A stretch of DNA of 15,234 nt from CAYONM01 sp964405325 (GTDB lineage Bacteria > Planctomycetota > UBA11346). The notes under the pieces were generated by a model. The model was not told the DNA's origin and searched no databases. It saw only the letters and a program-made list of their open reading frames with translations. The first letter of the stretch is position 1, and every line of letters begins with the position of its first letter. Shown piece after piece: positions 1 through 5,742 of the stretch. A program made the translations under genes and the position numbers. Location of the stretch: contig CAYONM010000073.1 of assembly GCA_964405325.1 (NCBI GenBank), positions 1-15,234 on the forward strand. Reading direction: 5' to 3'.

Positions 1-57
1 CAGAAGGGCGGTAAAAGATCAAGTGAGACGCTACCTTTATTTATTGACGGGCCCTAA
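1..57 (+). CDS. possible 3' tail of an unidentified gene entering from the left edge
   Basis: Frame 1 is open from the first base to a TAA at 55-57 and encodes 18 residues ending in LPLFIDGP. If real, it is the C-terminus of a plus-strand gene converging on the FlhB-like gene, whose stop is at 61-63. Nothing in so short a tail identifies a family. A second plus-strand frame is also open here, so this could be chance. The sequence left of the window would settle it. Confidence 0.2.
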   Translation, partial: QKGGKRSSETLPLFIDGP

Positions 58-60
58 GCG

Positions 61-321
61 TTACTTTCGGCTGCTGCGATACAGATGCGCCAGGATCTCG
101 GCTAAAGCCCGATACAGTCGCGGTGGGATTTCGGTGTCGATGTCCAGGACCCCGAGCAGGGTGACCAGGTCCTGGTCGGCATACAGCGGGATGCCTTTCT
201 CCCGCGCGATGGCCAAAATGCGTTCGGCGACCGTGCCCTTGCCCTTGGCCAGCAGGCGCGGGGCCTGGTCCACCCCGTCGTCGTAGCGGACAGCGGCGGC
301 TTGGGGGCGATCAGCGGGCAT
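61..321 (-). CDS. FlhB C-terminal-domain-like protein (YlqH/FlhX type)
   Basis: A protein of 86 residues matching the cytoplasmic C-terminal domain of FlhB/YscU-type export gate proteins without the membrane part. Visible hallmarks are an early AVRYD strand, APRLLAKGKG, the helix VAERILAIAREKGIPLYAD, LVTLLGVLDIDTEIPPRLY, and a closing helix ending in YR. The NPTH autocleavage motif of full FlhB is absent. That is normal for the detached family, which can stand in for the cleaved FlhB C-terminal fragment at the flagellar export apparatus. The start overlaps the end of the FliK-like gene by 11 bp (311-321), so translation is probably coupled. In Bacillus the FliK-like ylqG and ylqH sit side by side in the same way. 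It is the last gene of the operon; the exact role here is inferred. Confidence 0.85.
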   Translation of the reverse strand: MPADRPQAAAVRYDDGVDQAPRLLAKGKGTVAERILAIAREKGIPLYADQDLVTLLGVLDIDTEIPPRLYRALAEILAHLYRSSRK

Positions 322-1822
322 GATCGGCCTCCTGTCCGGACTCCGTCAGGTCGGCGATGCGGATGCGAGCGTCGTAGCCCAGTTCGGTGAGATCGTGTTT
401 CAAATCGGCGACATCGGCCTGCAGGCGATCGAGGCCGGCACCGGTAGCCAAGAGTGTGATGTTGATGGGGCCCTGCTCACCACCGCCCAGGCGGATGGAG
501 ACCGGTCCCAGGCGCTGCAATTCCACATCCACCCGGACAAAGGTCAGATCGCCGCCGCTGGTGCTGTGCCGATGCGCAACCGCTAGGCGTGCCGGCATCG
601 CTTGCCGTTCTGGATTATGCAACAGGAGCGGCAGCACCAGATCATAGTCCTCCAAGCCAGCCGGGCGAAACACCAGGTCGGCCAATTGCTCGCGCATCGC
701 CAGGTGACCCAAATCCAGCAGCGGCGCGGGCATTTGCTCCGGGCCAGCGCGGTGCAGGTGCTGGATCAATTCGGCCAGCTCGCGGCGGCTGGCGTTCTGT
801 TGTTGCAGTTCTTGGACCAGCTGCTCGCCGGCCGGAATGGGGGCCGGTGGGGTCGTGGCCGCTGGGGGCGGAGCTGCCGGTAACGACGGCGTAGACACCA
901 CCTGATTCGTCGATGGTTGCAGGACCTGGACCGCCTGGGCGATGGCCTGACGGAGCGGACTGATCAGTTCCAGCGCTGCTGTAGTCGCTTGCTGTGGGAA
1001 TTGACCTGGGTTTACCGCTGCCGGCTTTCCCGGCAGCGGCGGTGATGCTGCCTGACTGGCTGGCATGGACGGGAGTGAGGGCGGTGCTGGGGCGGTGCTG
1101 GGTGCTTGGCTGGTTGCCGAAAGCCCATCGGCGGTGCGTGTTGGAAGCCCCTCGACCATCGCTGATGGCGCTGCCGGCAGCGGTACTTCGAGCCGCTGCA
1201 GCAAGTGGCCGACCCGCGTCGCTGGCTGTGGCAATTCCGGCTGCAGGGCGCGTTCGGCCAGCGACAGCAGGGCCGGGGTCGCCGGCAGTTGGTTCGAGGC
1301 CAGCAAAGCCTGGGCGGCGGCCATCAGCGTTTGTTGCGCTGGCTGGGCCTGGCTGACGGCGGCGGCGGCTCGGCCCAGGCGGGTGGGATCGGCCAGTGGG
1401 GCCTGTTGCTGCTCGAAGGCCTGGAGGACCAGGCGACCGATGGCGTTGTCCGGCAACCCCAGGCGCTGCAGGCGGGCGGCGGCATCGCTGGTGGCAGCGC
1501 GGTCGCTGGGCGGTGCGTGGTCGATCCGCAGCCGCAAGCCGTCGGCGGTATCCAGCACCTGGAAGCGGACCACCGAGTCTCGCAGCAAGGGGACCTCCGA
1601 GGAAGCGATCAGATTACGACCGCGCAGGGTGAACAGGTAGCTGCCATCGGCAAAGCGTTCGGCGACCCGGCCATGGATCACCTCGCCGGGCTTGAGAATG
1701 TCCAGCAGGTCGCGGCCGATACGGGCGTCGGACAGCTGGAGGTCCAGCTGACGACCATCAGCTGTCCGCAGGCCGACATTGCCGGGCCGTGGGATGCGTG
1801 GCAGCTGTGCCTCGGAGGCCAT
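311..1822 (-). CDS. fliK: FliK-like flagellar hook-length control protein
   Basis: A protein of 503 residues. Residues about 46-101 form a small beta-rich domain (GEVIHGRVAERFADGSY, then a strand rich in R, V and L) typical of the N-terminus of FliK/YlqG-like proteins. Residues about 200-335 are low in complexity and rich in Pro, Ala, Ser and Gln, the usual flexible ruler or hinge. The C-terminal part, about 395-495, resembles the Flg_hook domain, with the strand LGPVSIRLGG followed by INITLLA and a long helix. FliK measures hook length during export and switches FlhB to late substrates. The gene starts 3 nt after the fliA stop and overlaps the FlhB-like gene by 11 bp, which supports a working pair. 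Divergence in the linker is expected, so the call rests on the two end domains and the context. Confidence 0.8.
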   Translation of the reverse strand: MASEAQLPRIPRPGNVGLRTADGRQLDLQLSDARIGRDLLDILKPGEVIHGRVAERFADGSYLFTLRGRNLIASSEVPLLRDSVVRFQVLDTADGLRLRIDHAPPSDRAATSDAAARLQRLGLPDNAIGRLVLQAFEQQQAPLADPTRLGRAAAAVSQAQPAQQTLMAAAQALLASNQLPATPALLSLAERALQPELPQPATRVGHLLQRLEVPLPAAPSAMVEGLPTRTADGLSATSQAPSTAPAPPSLPSMPASQAASPPLPGKPAAVNPGQFPQQATTAALELISPLRQAIAQAVQVLQPSTNQVVSTPSLPAAPPPAATTPPAPIPAGEQLVQELQQQNASRRELAELIQHLHRAGPEQMPAPLLDLGHLAMREQLADLVFRPAGLEDYDLVLPLLLHNPERQAMPARLAVAHRHSTSGGDLTFVRVDVELQRLGPVSIRLGGGEQGPINITLLATGAGLDRLQADVADLKHDLTELGYDARIRIADLTESGQEADHAR

Positions 1823-1825
1823 ATG

Positions 1826-2608
1826 CTAATCGATGGTGTCGGGCCCGAGGCCGGCGCGCTGCAATTTGCCACGCAGCAGGGCCATGATGCGAGCATGGAT
1901 CTGGCAGACCCGACTTTCGGTAACGCCGAGAACCAGCGCGATCTCCTTCATCAGCAGCTCTTCGAAATAATAGAGTTTGATCACCAGGCGTTCCTGTTCT
2001 TTCAGTTCGTCCAGGATCCGTCCCAGTAGTCCGCGCAGATCCTGCCGGTCCATCTCTTCCTCGGGATGGAACTCCTGCCGGCTCCGGACCAGGTCCTTCA
2101 GCGAGGTATTCTCGCCGGTGGGGGTATCGATAGAGACCTGGATGGATAATTGCGACTGCCGTTCCAGCTCCATCAACTCGTCAAGATCGATATCCAGGTA
2201 GTCGGCAAGCTGGTTGTCGTCGGGCATGTGGCCCAGGCGATTGGTCAGCTCATGCACCGCTTGCTGGTACTGCCGGGTGCGTTGGCGCATGCCGCGGGAG
2301 ATGCAGTCACGGGCACGGAGTTCGTCCATGACCGCGCCACGGATGCGCAGCACGGCATAGGTACTGAAGGAATTTTCGCGCGAAGGATCGAAGCGGTCGA
2401 CGGCTTCGATCAGGCCGATCACTCCAGCGTGGAACAGATCGTCACGGTCCACGATTGCCGGAATGTGCTGGGCGATGCGCTCGACCACGCTGTGCACCAG
2501 GGCCAGGTGCTTGACGATTTCGGCATCGCGTTCGTCGACCGAACGGGTCGCTTGGGCGGCGGCGTAGGCTTTCAGGCCACCTTGCGACGGATGCCGAGTC
2601 GGGGTCAT
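1826..2608 (-). CDS. fliA: RNA polymerase sigma factor, FliA/WhiG (sigma-28) family
   Basis: A group 3 sigma factor of 260 residues, close to the usual 240-260. Region 2 covers about 31-101: DDLFHAGVIGLIEAVDRFD, then FSTYAVLRIRGAVMDELR, which is diagnostic of the sigma-28 family. Region 3 follows (about 108-160, HELTNRLGHMPDDNQLADYL), and region 4 (about 200-250) ends in a helix-turn-helix with KEIALVLGVTESRVCQIHAR. In flagellated bacteria this factor drives late flagellar and chemotaxis genes after the hook is finished and an anti-sigma factor (FlgM) is exported; no flgM is seen here. The ATG lies in an ATGA overlap with the stop of the upstream small membrane protein, and AAGGGG about 8 nt ahead is a good ribosome site. 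Placing fliA directly before a FliK/FlhBc pair links its expression to the export switch. Confidence 0.95.
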   Translation of the reverse strand: MTPTRHPSQGGLKAYAAAQATRSVDERDAEIVKHLALVHSVVERIAQHIPAIVDRDDLFHAGVIGLIEAVDRFDPSRENSFSTYAVLRIRGAVMDELRARDCISRGMRQRTRQYQQAVHELTNRLGHMPDDNQLADYLDIDLDELMELERQSQLSIQVSIDTPTGENTSLKDLVRSRQEFHPEEEMDRQDLRGLLGRILDELKEQERLVIKLYYFEELLMKEIALVLGVTESRVCQIHARIMALLRGKLQRAGLGPDTID

Positions 2609-2868
2609 GAAGGAGCCCCTTCCGACGTGTTTGCTGCCGCTTCGGCGGCTTCCAGTTCTGCGGCCAATTGCTGTGCCAGATGGTTACCGACATGGTTGAC
2701 CGCAATGCGCAGCAGCATGCCGCCGGCGAGCATTCCGACAAAGCCCACTGCCCCGGCTTGCCAGATCAGATCCAGGGGGTCCTTGCCCAACACCAAGCCG
2801 GTGACCAGCCAGAACAGACCAGTCCACTGGAAGAGGCGAGCCTGAATGTGCAGCAGTGCGTGTTCCAT
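2605..2868 (-). CDS. small membrane protein, first gene of the flagellar operon
   Basis: A protein of 87 residues not recognised as a named family. It has two hydrophobic segments, about residues 12-28 (LFQWTGLFWLVTGLVLG) and 38-57 (AGAVGFVGMLAGGMLLRIAV). An Ala/Glu-rich charged C-terminal tail (about 65-87) is probably a cytoplasmic helix. The stop codon overlaps the fliA start in an ATGA, so the two are translationally coupled. Only about 9 nt separate the predicted transcription start from the ATG and no Shine-Dalgarno sequence is seen, so translation may be near leaderless. Small membrane proteins beside the sigma-28 gene occur elsewhere (for example swrB after sigD in Bacillus), but no homology to SwrB can be claimed. 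Confidence 0.75.
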   Translation of the reverse strand: MEHALLHIQARLFQWTGLFWLVTGLVLGKDPLDLIWQAGAVGFVGMLAGGMLLRIAVNHVGNHLAQQLAAELEAAEAAANTSEGAPS

Positions 2869-2883
2869 GACAATAACCGGTAC

Positions 2884-2912
2884 AGTATAGCCTGGGCCAG
2901 AGCACTACGCAA
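2884..2912 (-). promoter_or_regulatory. sigma-70-type promoter of the flagellar operon
   Basis: Read on the minus strand: a -35 box TTGCGT (2907-2912), exactly 17 bp, then a -10 box TATACT (2884-2889). The expected start point is near 2877, leaving a leader of about 9-10 nt before the ATG at 2868. The -35 box begins 2 bp after the hairpin behind sodB. The matches to consensus (4/6 and 5/6 with ideal spacing) make this a strong sequence-only candidate. No FliA-type box is seen, so the operon is probably transcribed by the housekeeping sigma factor. Confidence 0.6.
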
Positions 2913-2914
2913 AT

Positions 2915-2939
2915 CGGGGGCCCACGGCGAGGGCCCCCG
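2915..2939 (-). terminator. hairpin terminator behind sodB
   Basis: A perfect 9-bp stem (CGGGGGCCC at 2915-2923 with GGGCCCCCG at 2931-2939) encloses a 7-nt loop, 8 nt beyond the sodB stop codon. The stem is entirely G/C, but the following minus-strand sequence has only a short ATTT run. Termination may therefore be incomplete and some sodB transcripts may read into the flagellar operon. Confidence 0.6.
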
Positions 2940-2946
2940 GGTGGAA

Positions 2947-3525
2947 CTAGCCCAGATTGCTGGCGGCGAAGTCCCAGTTGACCAGATGGTTCAGGAAGGT
3001 CTCGATGTACTTGGGGCGGGCATTGCGGTAATCGATATAGTAAGCGTGTTCCCACACGTCGATGGTGAGCAGCGGCTTTTGTCCGTGCTTCAATGGCGTG
3101 TCGGCATTGCCGGTCTTGCTAACCGCCAGCTTGCCGCCGTCCTCCACCAACCAAGCCCAGCCGGAGCCGAATTGCGTCGCAGCGGCGTTGCTGAATGCTT
3201 CCTTGAAGGCATCGAAGGAACCGAAATCGCGATCGATGGCGCTGGCCAGGGCGCCGCTGGGCTGGCCGCCACCTTTCGGTTTCATGCTGCTCCAGTAGAA
3301 GGTGTGGTTCCATACCTGGGCCGCCTGATTGAAGGTGATGCCATCGGCAGCGACGATGATCTCTTCCAGGCTCTTGTCCGCCAACTCGGTACCCGCGATC
3401 AGGTCGTTCAGTTTGGTGACATAGGTGTTGTGGTGCTTGCCGTGATGGAATTCCAGGGTCTCGGCGCTGATGTGGGGCGCCAGGGCATCCTGGGCATAGG
3501 GAAGGGCAGGCAGAGAGAAGGCCAT
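2947..3525 (-). CDS. sodB: superoxide dismutase [Fe]
   Basis: A protein of 192 residues, the standard size of cytoplasmic Fe/Mn superoxide dismutase, converting superoxide to peroxide and oxygen. The metal ligands are visible: His27 (FHHGKHHNTY), His74 (VWNHTFYW), Asp156 and His160 (DVWEHAYYIDYRN). Tyr35 is the active-site gateway. Gln70 in FNQAAQVWNH is the outer-sphere glutamine position typical of iron enzymes, so Fe is preferred over Mn. There is no signal peptide, so it is cytoplasmic. The ATG at 3525 has an excellent ribosome site AAGGAGT (3532-3538) 6 nt upstream. It is a single-gene unit divergent from cheX, closed by a GC-rich hairpin. The N-terminus (MAFSLPALPYAQDALAPHIS) looks strongly proteobacterial. 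No confident promoter or Fur/OxyR site was found. Confidence 0.97.
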   Translation of the reverse strand: MAFSLPALPYAQDALAPHISAETLEFHHGKHHNTYVTKLNDLIAGTELADKSLEEIIVAADGITFNQAAQVWNHTFYWSSMKPKGGGQPSGALASAIDRDFGSFDAFKEAFSNAAATQFGSGWAWLVEDGGKLAVSKTGNADTPLKHGQKPLLTIDVWEHAYYIDYRNARPKYIETFLNHLVNWDFAASNLG

Positions 3526-3531
3526 ATCGGT

Positions 3532-3538
3532 ACTCCTT
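3532..3538 (-). promoter_or_regulatory. ribosome binding site of sodB
   Basis: AAGGAGT on the minus strand, 6 nt before the ATG at 3525. It is the best Shine-Dalgarno match noted in the window and fixes the sodB start. Confidence 0.8.
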
Positions 3539-3637
3539 GAAACGGTTGTGTGTGAGTAGAAAAGATATGCTCCTCAGGTCCATCGACGACTCACGAGTGT
3601 GTATCCTCCCCATGTGGTGGCTGTATGAAGGTCGTCT

Positions 3638-3692
3638 GGCCACTGCCTGGCGCTCTGGTCGCGACAGGCACAGGCGCCAGGTCCCAGAGGCC
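3638..3692. repeat. large inverted repeat in the sodB-cheX divergent region
   Basis: A perfect 8-bp arm CCTGGCGC (3646-3653) pairs with GCGCCAGG (3674-3681) across 20 nt. Inside the loop, CTG and CAG flank GTCGCGA, and outside the arms GGCC (3638-3641) can pair with GGCC (3689-3692). It lies about 45 bp upstream of the cheX promoter and 110 bp upstream of the sodB start. It could be a regulator site, a structured leader of the sodB transcript or a REP-like unit. Confidence 0.5.
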
Positions 3693-3709
3693 GTCGTAGC
3701 ATCAGTGGA

Positions 3710-3727
3710 CAGCCCGTGCAGCCCGTG
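3710..3727. repeat. tandem 9-bp direct repeat upstream of the cheX promoter
   Basis: CAGCCCGTG occurs twice in direct tandem (3710-3718 and 3719-3727). It ends 9 bp before the -35 box of the cheX promoter, a position where an activator could bind. It may be chance. Confidence 0.5.
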
Positions 3728-3736
3728 CACATCGCG

Positions 3737-3765
3737 TTGCCGCGCCTGTTTTTTGCGCGTATACT
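3737..3765 (+). promoter_or_regulatory. sigma-70-type promoter of cheX
   Basis: A -35 box TTGCCG (3737-3742), a 17-bp spacer containing six consecutive T residues, and a -10 box TATACT (3760-3765). The start point is expected near 3772, giving a leader of about 28 nt that still contains the ribosome site. This supports translation from 3800 and not from the more upstream in-frame ATG at 3716, which would precede the promoter. Confidence 0.6.
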
Positions 3766-3799
3766 GCCATGCCGCATTGGCCTGGAGGGATCGACTACG

Positions 3800-4366
3800 A
3801 TGAGCCAGACCGTTGATGTGGATTTGATCAATGCCTTCTGGCAATCCACGCGCGATGTCATGCAAGTGATGGGTGATCTGGTGATCAAACGCAAGCGGGT
3901 GTTCGTCAAACCCGACCAGAGCATGTCTGGTCGCTATTATGCCGTAATCGGTCTGTCGCAGGGCATGGTGGGCAATGTCTCTGCCTGTTTCCCCAAGGAT
4001 ACCGCGCAGGCGGTTGTTGCCGCTCTCTTTGCCGAAGAGACCGAGGACGATGATCTGTTGATGGATGCCGTCGGTGAGATCTGCAATCTGACCACCGGTG
4101 GTGGCAAGCAGCTGCTGACCGAGGGGGATTATCAATTCGAGATCTCGCCACCGACCACGGTGGTCAACCGCGATGAAGAGGAGATGACGGTGTTCAATCC
4201 CGATGGGACGGTGTGCATCGTCATTGATTGTGTCATCGCCGAGCACCGTCCGTGCCTGGGATTTACCATCGAGCTGGCCTTCCAGACCGAAAGCCGTGAC
4301 CAGCTACGCGAACGGAAACGACAACTGGGTTACTTGGTGCCGCAGCCGGCAAAGAAGAAAACATAA
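3800..4366 (+). CDS. cheX: CheX-type chemotaxis protein (CheC/CheX/FliY phosphatase family)
   Basis: A protein of 188 residues. The core helix carries the catalytic signature of the CheC/CheX/FliY family, which dephosphorylates CheY-P: Asp89-x3-Glu93-x2-Asn96 in DAVGEICNLTTGGGKQLL. Glu93 and Asn96 are the expected catalytic pair, and the following conserved Pro is at 117/118. A single such motif and the size match CheX more than the two-motif CheC. The N-terminus MSQTVDVDLINAFWQSTRDVM is the usual opening helix. The C-terminal tail is basic (PAKKKT). The chosen ATG has GGAGGG (3784-3789) about 10 nt upstream and lies downstream of a promoter. The gene is monocistronic, not linked to other che genes, and ends at a bidirectional terminator. 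Members of this family also occur as domains with unknown targets, so CheY-P as substrate is inferred. Confidence 0.85.
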   Translation: MSQTVDVDLINAFWQSTRDVMQVMGDLVIKRKRVFVKPDQSMSGRYYAVIGLSQGMVGNVSACFPKDTAQAVVAALFAEETEDDDLLMDAVGEICNLTTGGGKQLLTEGDYQFEISPPTTVVNRDEEEMTVFNPDGTVCIVIDCVIAEHRPCLGFTIELAFQTESRDQLRERKRQLGYLVPQPAKKKT

Positions 4367-4399
4367 AAAGCATCGGGCCTTCTGGGGGCCCAATGCTTT
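4367..4399. terminator. bidirectional terminator between cheX and the LacI regulator
   Basis: AAAGCAT (4367-4373) pairs with ATGCTTT (4393-4399) and GGGCC (4375-4379) with GGCCC (4387-4391). There is one C/A mismatch and a 7-nt loop. The stem starts directly after the cheX stop. On the minus strand it is followed by a T-rich tract, so it works best for the LacI gene. On the plus strand it ends in TTTC with another T5 run shortly after. Confidence 0.85.
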
Positions 4400-4420
4400 C
4401 AAGTGCTTTTTGGCAGTGCT

Positions 4421-5500
4421 TCAGCTGGCGATCTGGGCGGTGCTGTCGCGGAGGATGAGCCTGCTGGGCACGGTAATCTGTCGCGGGCTACAGTTCTTGT
4501 TGTCAATACAATCGCGCACCAAGCGGCCGGCTTCCTCGCCCATGCGGGTCAGTTCCGGGGAAATGGTGGTGAGCTGCGGCACCGTCAAATCGGCATGCAG
4601 GTTGTCGTATCCGACAATGGAGACGTCGTCTGGAACCCGCAAGCCCAGGGTGGCGGCGGCGGCCATGGCGGTGACCGCGATGCGGTCGTTGTAGCAGAGG
4701 ATTGCCGTGGCTTGGTGCTGCTGGAGGGCCTTGCGGATGCCAGGCAAATAGGAGGTGACGGTATCACCAGCGCCTTCGGCGCGGGAGCGGGCCGGTTCGG
4801 AGACGATGTAGGTCTCCACCTGGCAGCCCATGGCGCCTTCGCGAATGATCTGTTGGCGTTGCCGGTTGCGCTGGTGGACCATGGTCGACCACTGTTGCAG
4901 GAAGGCTTCGTCAGCTTCATTGGAGGTCAGTTCGCAACCGAGCCACAGGAAGCGGCGATGCCCGAGGCCCACCAGCATGGCAACGGTTTCGGTGAGGCCG
5001 GGAGCCGGATCGGAGGTGATGGTGGGGGAAGCCCCCGGAGCGTCTTGGTCCAGTGCAATCACCGGCAACCAGCCGGGGGCCTGTTCCGGATCGAAGCAGT
5101 GCATGTGGTGGCCCGGAACGATCAGGCCATCGATGCGACGTTCTGCGCCGTAATTGAGGGCACGACGCACGGCGTCACGGCTGGTATCGGATTCTGGCAC
5201 CACGGTCAGCAGGTCATAACCAGCTTCGGCGAGTTCCTTGGCCAGGCCCGCGTAGACGTGCCCCCAGTAGGGGGTGAGGTGACCAACTTGGATCCCCACC
5301 ACGCCGATGCACATCGAACGGCCGGTTTGGAGAGACCGGCCATGATAGTTAGGGGTATAGCCCAGAGCCGCAGCGGCTTTAAAGACATTTTGTTCCGTGT
5401 CGGGATGGATGCGGTACTGGCGAGCCTTGCCGTTGAGCACCTTGCTCACGGTAGGAATGCTTACACCTGCACGCTCCGCTACATCTGCTAGACGTACCAT
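4421..5500 (-). CDS. LacI-family transcriptional regulator
   Basis: A protein of 359 residues from the chosen ATG. Residues 1-25 are a textbook LacI helix-turn-helix (VRLADVAERAGVSIPTVSKV, then LNGK). A hinge helix around 48-62 (YTPNYHGRSLQTGRS) follows, then a periplasmic-binding-protein-like effector domain (about 64-350) with the family-typical AILCYNDRIAVTAMAAAATL and VPDDVSIVGYDN. Such proteins usually repress sugar-use genes until a sugar or nucleoside binds. The ligand cannot be read from the sequence. A GTG nine codons upstream (5527) is an alternative start; neither has a good ribosome site, and the ATG matches where family members normally begin. No catabolic genes lie nearby, so the targets are probably elsewhere, possibly including itself. 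It follows the transpeptidase gene after 242 bp and has its own candidate promoter. Confidence 0.93.
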   Translation of the reverse strand: MVRLADVAERAGVSIPTVSKVLNGKARQYRIHPDTEQNVFKAAAALGYTPNYHGRSLQTGRSMCIGVVGIQVGHLTPYWGHVYAGLAKELAEAGYDLLTVVPESDTSRDAVRRALNYGAERRIDGLIVPGHHMHCFDPEQAPGWLPVIALDQDAPGASPTITSDPAPGLTETVAMLVGLGHRRFLWLGCELTSNEADEAFLQQWSTMVHQRNRQRQQIIREGAMGCQVETYIVSEPARSRAEGAGDTVTSYLPGIRKALQQHQATAILCYNDRIAVTAMAAAATLGLRVPDDVSIVGYDNLHADLTVPQLTTISPELTRMGEEAGRLVRDCIDNKNCSPRQITVPSRLILRDSTAQIAS

Positions 5501-5652
5501 GGGTCGAATCAGAGCCTTTCTGGGCACCGAGGCAAGTGCAGACTGCGAAAAAATCCAGGCAAATCCGTTTTAGAACAGGAGCATGGACATCGGTTGGGGC
5601 CGACTTGCAACTCTGCTTGCACCCTTTGATCGGTTCTACATTTGTCGGTAAA

Positions 5653-5681
5653 AGTATGTCGACAGTCTGCCAGCGTACCAA
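5653..5681 (-). promoter_or_regulatory. candidate promoter of the LacI-family gene
   Basis: On the minus strand: TTGGTA (5676-5681), 17 bp, CATACT (5653-5658). The start point would be near 5646, giving an untranslated leader of about 145 nt. The leader contains TGCAAG twice, 12 bp apart, and ACCGAT-containing repeats that could be binding sites. No clear LacI-type palindrome overlaps the boxes. Confidence 0.4.
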
Positions 5682-5742
5682 GCATAATCGAGTATAATGG
5701 TCTTGTGCGTGGGAAACGATCGGTCTCAAACGTTGTCAGTGT

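Noticed and set aside
1205..2029. Plus-strand open frame of 274 codons opposite the FliK-like gene
   Set aside because: Gly/Gln-rich antisense of the Pro/Ala/Gln-rich FliK linker; no independent support.
2668..3540. Long plus-strand open frame (290 codons) across the sodB region
   Set aside because: It runs antisense to sodB and the small membrane protein, shows no domain pattern, and exists because GC-rich codon bias keeps the opposite frame open.
3119..4246. Minus-strand open frame of 375 codons spanning sodB and cheX
   Set aside because: It overlaps two well-supported genes and part of it reads sodB out of frame; the composition is unlike a protein.
4403..5491. Plus-strand open frame of 362 codons opposite the LacI gene
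   Set aside because: Exact antisense shadow of a clear LacI-family gene, rich in Gly/His/Ala with no recognisable motif.
5693..5698. Perfect TATAAT on the plus strand
   Set aside because: No acceptable -35 box at 16-19 bp and no plus-strand gene downstream; it would only transcribe antisense to the transpeptidase gene.
61..5742. Search for FliA-type promoters (TAAA-N15-GCCGATAA) near the flagellar and chemotaxis genes
   Set aside because: Only partial matches to the -10 half (such as ACCGATA before sodB) without a TAAA box at the right distance.
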